Assembly (NCBI RefSeq): GCF_036669915.1
Contig: NC_089324.1
Location: 3,888,244-3,952,243, forward strand
Reading direction: 5' to 3'
DNA: 64,000 nucleotides
Origin: Pocillopora verrucosa
Taxonomy: Eukaryota; Cnidaria; Anthozoa; Scleractinia; Pocilloporidae
Shown here: piece by piece, positions 53,778 to 63,585 of the stretch
How positions within the stretch are numbered: position 1 is the first letter of the stretch
Layout: each line of letters begins with the position of its first letter
Position numbers and translations under genes: made by a program
The notes under the pieces: generated by a model
The model's database searches: none
The model's input: the letters and a program-made list of their open reading frames with translations, nothing else
Told to the model about the DNA's origin: nothing

Positions 53778-55874
53778 TTATACTCTATGATTAAATTCAT
53801 CACAGACCATCAGGTGTCCTGATTTATTCACTGCTATACAAGATGGAGCATCAAACTCCCCATCCCCTCCACCCTTCTTTCCAAACATGTATTGAAAGTT
53901 TCCATTCCTGTCAAACACTTTGATACAATGTTCACTACTGTCTGACACTATGAGATATCTATCATACTGAATACAGTGCTTGGGAGATTTCAAAGAGCCC
54001 TGCCCACCTATTTTCATAAGGAAATTTCCATCGGGAGAAAAGATTTTGATTAAGCTGTTTCCCCTATCAGCAACAATCGCATTACCGTCACTGTCTACAG
54101 ATAGACCCCAAGGATCATTCAGATGTTTATCAAGGCTACCAATCCCACCAAAGCTTCCCATGTACTTATCCCTCCCATCGAAAATCTGAATTCGATGCCA
54201 AAAATCCGAGACGAAAATATTTCCATTATTATTAAATGCTATTCCTTTCGGACTTTGAAATTCTCCCGCTTTGCTACCGTGACGACCAAAGGATCTTATG
54301 TAATTTCCGTCACTGTTAAAGATTTGAATTCTGTGATTGGATAAATCAGCTACGGCTATCTCATCCCTAGAATTTGCTGCCACCCCAAAAGGATGGTCAA
54401 ACATTGCTAAAGCCGAACCTTCTTCACCGAATGTTAAAACAGGTTTGAATTGAAATGGTTTTACGAGTACAGTAAAAGGACTTCTATCAATATGTTTCCC
54501 ATTAACCTTAACACTCACTTTACACCTTCCTTGATCTTTTGGAGTATACTTGAGCTGGTAGAGTCCATCTCCACAGCTATTTATTCCTACTTCCGTCGCG
54601 CATTTTTGTCCTCGTTCATCTCTGATCTCCACCGTGACATGATCACGTTCATTGTAACACTGTTTTCCACTACCGTTCCTTGAGGTCAAAATAAATTGTG
54701 CTTCGCGGTTTACAATTCCTTCTTCAATTCCTTTGCCTTCGCAAAAAAAATGACGTGCCCTAAGCTTGGTGAGTTGCAAGATTTGTAAAGTTCCAATTTC
54801 AACACTTTCAACAGTCTCCGACAGTTTTGGATTTTCCTCGAAAACGAAACCAGCCGGGAAGCTTTTGGTGTCACGGTTAATTGGCTCGATTTGAGGAACC
54901 CCATCAAAAATGCTGTCTAATGATTTCTTAAGTTGAACGATTTCAGCGTTACTTCTACGAGTTAAAAGCTCATCAGCGTTTTCCAGCGCAGATTCTATGG
55001 CCCTTATTTGTCGTTGAATTTTGGTTTTTCGCTCCCTTACAAGATCAAGCGATCTGCTCGCTTCTTTCCCCAACGATGAAAGTATATTCTGCTTTTTCGC
55101 CTCAATAACGGCCACAAGATTGTCAACAAGTCTTTGAACATCTCTCTTCACGTCTTCGCCTTGTTGCATCAGTTTAGCGAACTCTTCATCAAGTTGATTG
55201 ACGGTATTCATCTTTGCTTGCAAATTACGTCTCTGCTTTTCAACCAACGACTTTATCGCACTCTTCTGTATTTCTGCCTCTTCCTTGATTAATTTCATAT
55301 TATGGCCACCGTGGTCCAATATGACACAAATTTGGCAAACTGGTATTTCGCAAGTCTTGCAAAAGTACTTCAGTTCTTCTCTGTTGTGATCTTCCTTAGG
55401 ACAATGGGCCGGTCGTTTCATTACATCCTTATAATCCTTGTCTTTAAAGTCATGGAGCGCCAGGACACGGTGATCTTTGTAGTTTTTCATGATGTTGTGC
55501 GCAATTACGCACTTTTGGCAATAAAATGCACAGCAATGGAAACAATAGGAACTTTCCGAGCTGTTCTTGTCGCAATTTCCGCATTTTACTTGGTTGGTTT
55601 TACATTCTCTTATTGCCAACACATCAATGAGGCCGTTAAGATAAAAACCGGTTGGAAGATCTTTTAAATCGCCACTTTCAGGCACTCTGCTAAGTGCTTG
55701 GCACTTCGGGCATCTGATTGTGTCTCGGCCACGGCTTGTTCTGTGCCTCTGATTCAAGCAATGTAGACAAAAGCTGTGGAGACATGAGAGTTGTTTTGGA
55801 TCCGTGTATATGTTGGTACACACTGGACAAGATACTTCTTCTCGAAGATTATGGAACAACGTTTTGATGTCCAT
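53778..55874 (-). CDS. NHL-repeat TRIM protein (RING, two B-boxes, coiled coil, filamin, NHL), copy B, ends early
   Basis: Likely RING E3 ubiquitin ligase of the TRIM2/3/71-like class. I start at the ATG at 55,874, which begins MDIKTLFHNLREEVSCPVC directly before the RING as in the family; the frame stays open further upstream to a GTG. From that Met: RING at about residues 16-58 (CPVC, CLHSFCLHC, CPKC), B-box 1 about 98-134, B-box 2 about 158-191, coiled coil about 195-310, filamin-type Ig about 375-473 and NHL repeats from about 480. TAA at 53,778-53,780 replaces a Gln codon (block A has CAA in HRVQVFE). Beyond it the frame stays open for 50 more codons to TGA 53,625-53,627 and completes the last NHL blade (NNHRIQLFE). 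Intronless. Either a very young pseudogene, a truncated but usable ligase, or a polymorphism. Confidence 0.88.
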   Translation of the reverse strand: MDIKTLFHNLREEVSCPVCTNIYTDPKQLSCLHSFCLHCLNQRHRTSRGRDTIRCPKCQALSRVPESGDLKDLPTGFYLNGLIDVLAIRECKTNQVKCGNCDKNSSESSYCFHCCAFYCQKCVIAHNIMKNYKDHRVLALHDFKDKDYKDVMKRPAHCPKEDHNREELKYFCKTCEIPVCQICVILDHGGHNMKLIKEEAEIQKSAIKSLVEKQRRNLQAKMNTVNQLDEEFAKLMQQGEDVKRDVQRLVDNLVAVIEAKKQNILSSLGKEASRSLDLVRERKTKIQRQIRAIESALENADELLTRRSNAEIVQLKKSLDSIFDGVPQIEPINRDTKSFPAGFVFEENPKLSETVESVEIGTLQILQLTKLRARHFFCEGKGIEEGIVNREAQFILTSRNGSGKQCYNERDHVTVEIRDERGQKCATEVGINSCGDGLYQLKYTPKDQGRCKVSVKVNGKHIDRSPFTVLVKPFQFKPVLTFGEEGSALAMFDHPFGVAANSRDEIAVADLSNHRIQIFNSDGNYIRSFGRHGSKAGEFQSPKGIAFNNNGNIFVSDFWHRIQIFDGRDKYMGSFGGIGSLDKHLNDPWGLSVDSDGNAIVADRGNSLIKIFSPDGNFLMKIGGQGSLKSPKHCIQYDRYLIVSDSSEHCIKVFDRNGNFQYMFGKKGGGDGEFDAPSCIAVNKSGHLMVCDEFNHRV

Positions 55875-56626
55875 GTTAGCCGTCCGGCAAAGGCGAGCGA
55901 GCAAAGCTAGACGATTTCTAAGAAATCGACTTCTCTCTATTCTTGGAATCAAAAGCTTGTTATGATAATGTTTTCGTTGTGAACCAATCACAGTAAAGAA
56001 GAACGTTTTAATTCGTCTGTCTTGGATTCCTGATTCCCAGGAATATGAAAATGACACACGCTGGTTGACACATCACTTACATCTTATTGAAATAGAAACG
56101 ACAGTTCACCAAGATATATATTTCTTAACAGTCGCTGAAATATGTTCAAGCCTATAATCAAATTATCAAATCTATTTCTCTTTCATTTTTGTTTAAGGGG
56201 GGTTGGGATGGCGATTGGAATAGAGAACGAGTGTGCACACGCCAATATATGTTCATGGTTCAATAATTATTTGCGTAATTTATGCTGAAGAAGAATTTAG
56301 AGTGATTAATTAATGATAGTAGGTGTGTGTTTCTTTACTTACAATGAACCATGTCCATGACACACACACCGCACAAAGGGAGCAAAGACAGGCACCGAAA
56401 GATAAGCATGAGATGCCGCGTCATTTGAGATTTTTGGAAATAAATGAGGAGTATAAAGGTTTTTTTTCTGAGGGAAGCAATTAAAAAATTGGCTTCTGTC
56501 CGGGAAATTTACTAGTAATGAAGAGTGCGGTAAATTCCTTGAGGCGACGCTAAAGACAACGCGTACAGTTTTAACAAGGCGGCAAAAGAGTTCGTTTTTT
56601 CAGATAGCGGACGTAAGATGACACTA
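55875..56626. other. 5' flank of TRIM copy B and spacer
   Basis: The first 180 bp stay in frame with the TRIM ORF, but the family alignment begins at 55,874. The rest is AT-rich and carries CACACACACC and short inverted words. No gene recognised. Confidence 0.45.
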
Positions 56627-57054
56627 CACCTTAATCAAGCACAGTGACACAGGACACCCACTCAACATCAGGGGGATGAACTTTCAGGTGATAAGATTAT
56701 TGTCACAGGCTAAACCTTATCTATCAATGTTCTTCAAGGAGGTTGCTAGGTAACACAAAGGATCCTCAACACGCTATAGTCATGTGACCATGCTTAAAAC
56801 GATTGCGCCAACGCTGCCAAAATGGATCCCCTATCACGGCGATTCCAATCATCGTTTTACAATGTGCGTTTATTAACATCCTGAATTGTCGCGTCAGGGT
56901 TTCTATACTCGAATAGGAAACAAGACTCTTGGAAAGTAAAGGAAAGAATTCTCTGCCTTTGATAGTTATTATAAAACAGTACAAGCTGTCGAGATGATAG
57001 GTTGACATTTTAAAACGTTCGTTTAGTTAAACAGAAAACCCACTTCTAACTTAC

Positions 57055-57255
57055 AGAGTAATTCCAGAGAGTGACAAGCTTCTAATTTCTCTTTACAATA
57101 ATACTGTTGAATCATCTATTAAGATCATGATGAGAAAGGAAATAATATCCAACCTACGACGCTCTGATTGTTAAAAGAATTCCCAATGTCTTTATCTTAG
57201 GAAATGTGTAGAGAAGAGTATGGAGGACTTCCATACCGATGTTAGGGTGTAAAGT
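57055..57255. repeat. MITE in block C
   Basis: Homologous to 25,035-25,235; ends GATGTTAGGGTGTAAAG and runs into a G-tract at 57,256-57,267. Confidence 0.65.
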
Positions 57256-57724
57256 GGGGGGGGGGGGAGGGAAGGGGGAAAGGATTGCGTGACATACTCA
57301 GGGACAGCTAGTGCTACGAAGGAGACTGGGTGGAAACTGGTGTTGGAAAGTTTTTCCTTTTCCGCTGTGTTAACATTCAAGATCAAAATATTACAGAACT
57401 CTTTTGAAACTTAGTGATGAAAATATTAGAAAACTAAACACATTGATTTCATTTTGTCGTGCGTTCAGTATTTGATTCACAGATGTAGTAAGGACAAGAA
57501 AAACAGTGTCACTGATGTTTATTTACGCCATTTACATGAGCAAAATTATGACATTTCTCTTGTGAAAGTGTTCTGTACCACGATGACAAGCCACAACCTA
57601 TTTCACGATAAAAAAATTTAAATTGAAAAAAAAAATCTGAACCTTGATTCTCAAATTTACAAACTTGACATTTGCAACGGTTTGATTCACCGAGCTGAAA
57701 ACAGCATGAAGTTATCGATGCAAA

Positions 57725-57875
57725 TAATGGCCGTTTTTATACTAGTGACGTTAAAGTTGTCTAAGACGTTAAAGCCGTCTCGAGACGACTTTAACGTCAA
57801 GTATAAAAATTTACCGTTTTTATACTTGGCGTTAAAGTCGTCTCGAGACAACTTTAACGTCTCTAGCATAAATGC
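57725..57875. mobile_element. Palindromic insertion (TTTTTATAC...GACGTTAAAGTCGTC) in block C
   Basis: Two overlapping hairpins built from GACGTTAAAG / CTTTAACGTC and GTCTCGAGAC. Block B at the same place (50,033) runs from GTTATCAATGCA straight into CCCGAGAG, so B is the empty site. ATGCA recurs on both sides, suggesting a short target duplication. Confidence 0.8.
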
Positions 57876-58059
57876 ATCTAATGCACCCAAAAGAGATGAA
57901 CACAGAGCCTATTCAGGCAATAGGACTCACTAGCGAAAGCAAACTCCTTGTGAAGATGTGCGCAAATATTCAGATTTTACGAGCATTTTGTTTTGGTTGG
58001 GTTTTTTATAGGGTCGCTAAATATGAATGCGGCTGCTAAATTTTAGAAGGGACATTCCA

Positions 58060-58680
58060 TATACTCCTTTATTTATTTATTCGACTTTCACTGAGTACAT
58101 AACATATAAATATGATAAAAAAAACAGTTAGATGACAGTTAATGTAAATTGGTAAAAGAAGAAGAAGAAAAAAAACCGAAAATAACAACAGTGAAGAGAA
58201 AAACTCGGTGAGGGACAGTCACGACAGAGCAAGATCCAACTAGGTGAAAGGCCAATAAAAATAATGGTAGGGGAGAATTTAAGCAAAATACGAATAAAAT
58301 AGATAATTCACTAAAATATCAAAATATATGTATATAATATAAGAATTTACATGTAAAAAATATATATCAATTCTTGTTTAAAGATTAATAATTATTAATA
58401 TCTACTAAAAATAACACTGACGAAAGCTGCTTAAATTCCTAATGGAAAAGCACTTAGGACACAATGATTTCCAGGTATAAACATTATTCTGATCAAACTT
58501 TTCAATAAGTGCTTTTTTATAATATTTAACTAAAGCTGCTTTAAAAGTATTAACGCTAGGTAAGGTTCTTAATGACGAAGACAAAGAATCCCACAATTTA
58601 ACCGTTCTGTGGAAATAACTACGTTGAAAAAGTGATGTTCTACATTTTAAAGGATGATAGAGTTGCCAGTGACAGTCACA
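58060..58680 (-). mobile_element. Non-LTR retrotransposon (LINE) 3' fragment
   Basis: The minus strand reads CHWQLYHPLKCRTSLFQRSY, FHRTVKLWDSLSSSLRTL and PSVNTFKAALVKYYKKAL, the kind of C-terminal segment that follows the reverse transcriptase in many animal LINEs (WNSLP...SFK motif). The 3' end (low coordinate) is an AATAAATAAATAAA tail at about 58,068-58,081, typical of L2/CR1-like elements. It is 5'-truncated and splits block C from its TRIM remnant. Confidence 0.75.
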
Positions 58681-58686
58681 TAACCT

Positions 58687-59095
58687 GCATTTACTGCCAG
58701 CCCAAAAGGACGATTAAACATTGCCAAAGCCGACCCTTGGTCCTTTGAACCCTCTGAAAGATGAAACACGATGGAATGGAAATGGTTTTACGGCAACGGT
58801 AAAAGGACTTTTATCAACATGTTCTCTATTTACCTTAACACTCACTTTCCACCTTCCTTGATCTTTTGGAGTATACTTGATCTCGTAGTGTCCACCTCCA
58901 CAGTCATTTATTCCTACTTCCGTCCCGCATTCTCTTCCTCGTTCATCTCTGATCTCCACCGTGACATGGTCACGTTCATTGTAATGCTGTTTTCCACGAC
59001 CGTTCCTGTAATCAAACTAAATTGTGCCTCACGGTTTACAATTCCTTCTTCAATTCCTTTGCCTTCGCAAATAATGCTTTCGAATAAAATTTTAC
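58687..59095 (-). pseudogene. NHL-TRIM remnant, copy C
   Basis: Only the filamin-type domain and the first NHL residues survive: EGKGIEEGIVNREAQFSL, then after a frameshift EIRDERGRECGTEVGINDCG, YTPKDQGRWKVSVKVNREHV and DKSPFTVAVKPF. RING, B-boxes, coiled coil and most of NHL are gone. The LINE abuts it on the low side. Confidence 0.88.
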
Positions 59096-59415
59096 CCGGT
59101 TTAGCCAAAATGAAAGCAATGTAGGCTAGTTTCCAGCGTTATTAATCAATAATGTGTCGTATTTCAACGGCGAAGGCTCCACAATGGTTGACGGGGAAGT
59201 CAGTAGAAGAGAATTAAGTCATCGTGGAGACATAAAAAGAAACAATCCATGACATTATTGTGTTTTTATGCCTTGAAGCCTTTATTTGTAATGCAGTACT
59301 GATTAAAAGCCTAAATTTTCTTTAATAATGGATTCACATTTCATTTACTTAGAGGTCTATGGCACACTTGAACAAAATTACTGAACTTAAGAAACTTATT
59401 GTACGATTCAGCTTC
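59096..59415. other. Spacer
   Basis: Short AT-rich stretch between the TRIM remnant and the 3' end of the GPCR pseudogene. Nothing recognised. Confidence 0.5.
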
Positions 59416-61899
59416 TTAATTAGAACTATCAAAAGCACGGTTTACGCGTACACACCTTGAACTAAACGAGAACTTAGCGACTTCATGTCTGATGCCATTC
59501 ACATCGTTTATCTCCTGCTTAAAGAACAGAATATACATTTTGGAACAAAAAAGACAACAAAGGAAGCCATACGCGCTCAACAGAGTTGTTACACAGTCCA
59601 CAATAGTTACATACCATCCATCCAAGGATAATTCTACCGGATGATAACAAAGCAACGAGAACAAAAATATGTAGGTGGAAAAGGCGATTGGTTTGGCCTC
59701 GCTGAAATTTTCAGGAATGTTCCTAATCTTAAAAGCACAGACCGAGGACACAAGCATTTGCAAGAAAATATAAAAGCATGTTGCTAAGAAGAGAGATTTT
59801 CCAACCGAGCTGGAGTTTGCCTTGCATTTGTTAAAGGTGAAATGTTTTGGATAGATATGTTTCATGTTAAAGGGTGGATCCAAAAGCAACCATGGCATCA
59901 ACACCGACAACAGTGGAGCTAGAGAGGCTATAAAAATCATAACTTGTGCTTTGTTTGGAAGAGAAGTGAATTCCAAACTGGTCATAATTGGAACCTGAAA
60001 AGCACTGGAAATAAGCAACACCTTAACCAATAAGACGGAGAGACAGAATTCATAATTCAGATAACGTAACGTGTGTATATGATCATGCAAATTACATCTG
60101 TGGTTTTAAAGACATCAATATATACCAGAGAGAATGATGCAAGAATTGTAAGTAAAAGAGAAAAGCTAAGCACCCTGTTAGATGCCTTGACGATGGGAAT
60201 ATTCCAGAAGTTGCAAAGGGCAGCCAGACAAAGCAATGTAACAGCTACTCCGAACGTGCAAAACGTTAGAATCACATTCCGGTCACATTCGCATAGCTTA
60301 TGTTGGCAGAGGGTAAGACGACACACTCTGTATTCGCTAGGTTAGACATTGTTCCGATGGGGATTCACTGCACCTTTCAGAACCAGCAAATGAGCTGATG
60401 GGCCACCAAGACACGAAAGGCACTGCCAACAACAAGGTGAGGTAGAAGATCTCCTTGTTCCAGGAGGACACTATTCCGAGCAGCACCTTTTCAACGCTCT
60501 TAATATCTCCCACAGGTCCTTCTTTAAAGCTGAAAATGTCATAATGCGCCGAGCCTCTGTCACCAAATTGATCGAACTTGATCTTTCCTGTTAGTCCGTC
60601 AAAACTGACTCTCTAAGGGTGCGTCTGCATCCCCAATCTATTTGTGAAAGGCGATTTGTCCCGATTACTTGTATTGCTTGAGGTAAAATTTCCAGTTGAT
60701 ATATCTGTTGCATGTGCCAGTGCATATACGGCGTCGAGAGTGTATGAAATAAAGGAACTATAGATATCTTTAATAAAGTCGTTAGAGCACTGCTCAATTC
60801 GGTGATGAACGCATTTCTTGTTCTTCAAAAGCTTCCATATTTCGCTTGCACTGTAGTTCCATTCAGGAAAAGTACCATTGTTTCTCTCCCTGACCGATAT
60901 ATCTTTTAAATATTCCTTGAAGTCAGGGTCGCTGAATTCATACAATTGAAATCTTAAAGAGCTCTCGAGAATACCTTTCACTGGCAATGTGGAAATTAAA
61001 TCAGCCTCGCTCAAAATCCACACACGTCCAGTTAGGTTTTACCTCTGAACCTCTGCGAAAAACTTCGTTTGGTAATTTTTGTATAACCATAAGATCACAA
61101 CTTTGACATTGTCGATCTGTTTAAGCTTTCTAACTATGTTTGGAATACTCAGATGCGGACTTTCGAGACGTATAAACTCCGTCAAAGCAATACAGAACGT
61201 GCCTTTTTTTGACGTACTTTCGTTAGCGACTGCCCATGCTCCACTTCTTCCATACGAATCATCTAGTCCAACGACAGCAACATAGCCCCAATTGAAGTGT
61301 GTAATCAAGTCAACCATCGCTTTTGCAAGAAACTTGTCCGATGGCACCGTTCGACATAAATGTTTATAGGTAAAAGAGCTGAGCTCCGTACTGGTTGTTT
61401 TTCCACTTATGCTCGAAACATTGAGCATCCGAAGTATCCACCGATAATTAGCGCTGTGCTATATTCGTCTGGGGCTATTAAATAAATGATGGCTTTTTTT
61501 CTTGGGGCATTTTGGCTTAAGTTGACGCAAGAAACAACGGTCAGAAGTTTTTTAAACGAGTCCTGCAGCTTTTGAGGGGTTTTCACACTTATTCCTTATG
61601 TCATATCCTAGGAAAATGTACGAAAGAAGACTTGTGCCATTGTTTATTCGTTCGATTGCGAAGATCATAGCCTGCATGCGACCAAGTCCTCTCAAATATA
61701 TCTCTCCACATCGGCTCCCGGGCTGGTCTGGCGGCTGGTGCACGCTGAAAAGTCCACCCAACATGATATCGCCTTTTCTGTATAGAGCCTGAACAGCAGA
61801 ACAGAAGCAGAAGAAAAGAAACAACTGATAGTGCAACGAACTCATAGCAATACTCGTCTTTTCTCCGTTTACTTGTTGGTGAATCCAGCGGATAGACAT
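59416..61899 (-). pseudogene. Class C GPCR (mGluR/CaSR-like), intronless, multiply frameshifted
   Basis: Reading down from 61,899: signal peptide-like LHYQLFLFFCFCSAVQAL, Venus-flytrap start GDIMLGGLFSVHQP, MQAMIFAIERINNGTSLL, YIFLGYDIRNKCENPSKA; frameshift; KKLLTVVSCVNLSQNAPRK, IAPDEYSTALIIGGY; frameshift; FAKAMVDLI-type lobe with HFNWGYVAVVGLDDSYGRSG; TAA at 61,039-61,041; VWILSEADLISTLPVKG. Further shifts follow and the Cys-rich linker is reduced. The 7TM part begins NVILTFCTFGVAVTLLCLAA, is shifted near 60,070, then VPIMTSLEF and NIPENFSEAKPIAFSTYIFL, ending at 59,416. At least six lesions. Absence of introns suggests either a retrocopy or an intronless cnidarian subfamily. Confidence 0.87.
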
Positions 61900-62694
61900 T
61901 AGTTATTTGTACATGGGTGTAATTTGCACATATGGGAGTGATCAGTAACTTTTTATGTTAATTTCAATTTAAAATCAAATTTTACTCTACAAACAATAGC
62001 CAATTATTATCATTTGTGAGCCTCTGGCTTGCTGGTTTAAATCATAAACTTTAAGTTAATGGTGACCATATGTTGGGATTGTTTGAATTTAAAACGATCT
62101 CGGACACTGTGATGCTAGCTTTATGCAAAACAAATTAAAACCATTTTCTTGTGTCCTTTTCTTCCTTTCCCCCTCAATTTTTTTTAACAAGTCAAATATA
62201 GAAAAGAACGAAAGGAAAACAGAACCATGGCTTTGTTTGCTTTTCTAATTAAAAACTAGCTTAACAGTTTGACGCAGTTGTTAAATGGAGCTGTTGCGTG
62301 TCGAAGAAAGAGGAAAGAGGAAAAAAAGTAATATATCTCTATAGAACGTACTTCTTCAATAGGGTAGTTTCGAACTGTTTGTGCGAGAAAGTCTGGTAAC
62401 TAGTTTCAGCATCAAGTCGAGGCTGAGGGGAATAGGAGTCGTCTCAACATGGCACCAAATGGTGCCTTCACAAGCGACTAAATACAGGAATGGCTCTGAC
62501 CTGTGATTGGATGATAAAAATAATTAAAGTTAATAAGTTATATTTAAACTCTTTGCTCGTGAGTATTGTTAACCGCGTGTATCAAAGCGGAACAATGAAA
62601 CTGATCAATGCGAGTGAAAACACCGATGTGTCAAACAAGAAATGGTTACTTACTTAGCGAAGGGAAGGCAGCCTTTCTTGTTCAGCAAAGTCGT
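61900..62694. other. Intergenic, AT-rich
   Basis: No gene, RNA or repeat that I recognise. It presumably includes the former promoter of the GPCR pseudogene (minus strand). Confidence 0.5.
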
Positions 62695-63585
62695 CCAGCG
62701 ATATTCCGGCGATGAAAAAGTCATCTGCTGACTAGCTCTGCTGACTAAACTCATTTAGTCAGTTCAGGCGGACGACCAGAGACTGGAGCCATTCGTGTAT
62801 TTCACCGCTGACAGGAATAGCTCCGACTCAAACGTTTTAATAATTTTTTAAACAATTTTTTCAACTAAACTGGTGAGCAGCGCTGTGCGAACAGCAATTG
62901 TAAAACTTCTTTATTCTCTGACACGTTTCGTCATCACTGAAAACCGTCAAGGTACTTCGACACAATTCAGTGCGAGAGCTACTGCCACTGGTTTGATTGG
63001 TAAGACGTTTTTTTGGTTTGTTTTGTTTTTTTCCCTTTTTAGGTCTAGTGGAGTTGTTAGAAATTACCAAGCAAAATCAACCCGCGACTTTCTTCCTTTA
63101 TATGTTGTGCAAAAACAGATGAAGAGCCCGATGAATGGACTTGTCCTTCATGTGAACAACAACCTAAAAAATCAGTTTTCCACGAAAAAAATTCCCTCGA
63201 TTGCGGCCAAGCCATATTTCTCTACCAGAGCATACTGTAAATTAAAAACATCGGTCGCAGCGTCACGCAACATTGCGTGATTTTCCAAACGTGACATGCA
63301 GTTGCTGCATTATTTTAAGACTTAGAACCTACATGGCCCTGTACTGATAAAAGAAGGCTTCATTTGCAAGCACTGTAGACTTCAACATAAGAAGAACTTA
63401 ATAAATCGCTCTTTCAGTTTTCATCTCAGTGTATAAATTATCTAACCAGAACGAAAAAAAATACACGGAGGTTAAATACACGAATGGCTCCAGTCTGGTC
63501 TTCCGCCTAAACTGACTAAATGAGTTTTGTCAGCAGAGCTTGTCAGCGAATGACTTTTTCATCGCCGGAATTGTTTTGTTATCAG
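62695..63585. mobile_element. Element with about 110-bp terminal inverted repeats
   Basis: Left repeat about 62,695-62,810 (ATTCCGGCGATGAAAAAGTC ... GAGCCATTCGTGTATTT) is the inverse of 63,466-63,585 (AAATACACGAATGGCTC ... GACTTTTTCATCGCCGGAAT) with scattered mismatches. The 650-bp interior holds a PHD-finger-like piece (63,098-63,234). No transposase was recognised. Confidence 0.8.
63098..63234 (+). pseudogene. PHD-finger C-terminal fragment within the inverted-repeat element
   Basis: In the frame starting ATATGTTGTGC the translation is ICCAKTDEEPDEWTCPSCEQ and then basic residues to a TAA. CC...W-x-C-P-x-C is the second half of a PHD zinc finger (final Cys pair after the conserved Trp). 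The first half is missing. Confidence 0.5.

Larger units (their letters stand above)
56627..58056. other. Duplicated intergenic block C
   Basis: From CACCTTAATCAAGCACAGTG this follows A (24,590 onward) and B (49,470 onward). It keeps both the A-type MITE segment (57,055-57,255) and the B-type segment (GAAGGAGACTGGGTGGAA, 57,318), each of which one of the others has lost. It ends at a LINE insertion. Confidence 0.6.

Noticed and set aside
59416..60090. 224-codon frame as an independent membrane protein gene
   Set aside because: It is the distal 7TM part of the class C GPCR pseudogene, separated from the rest by a frameshift.
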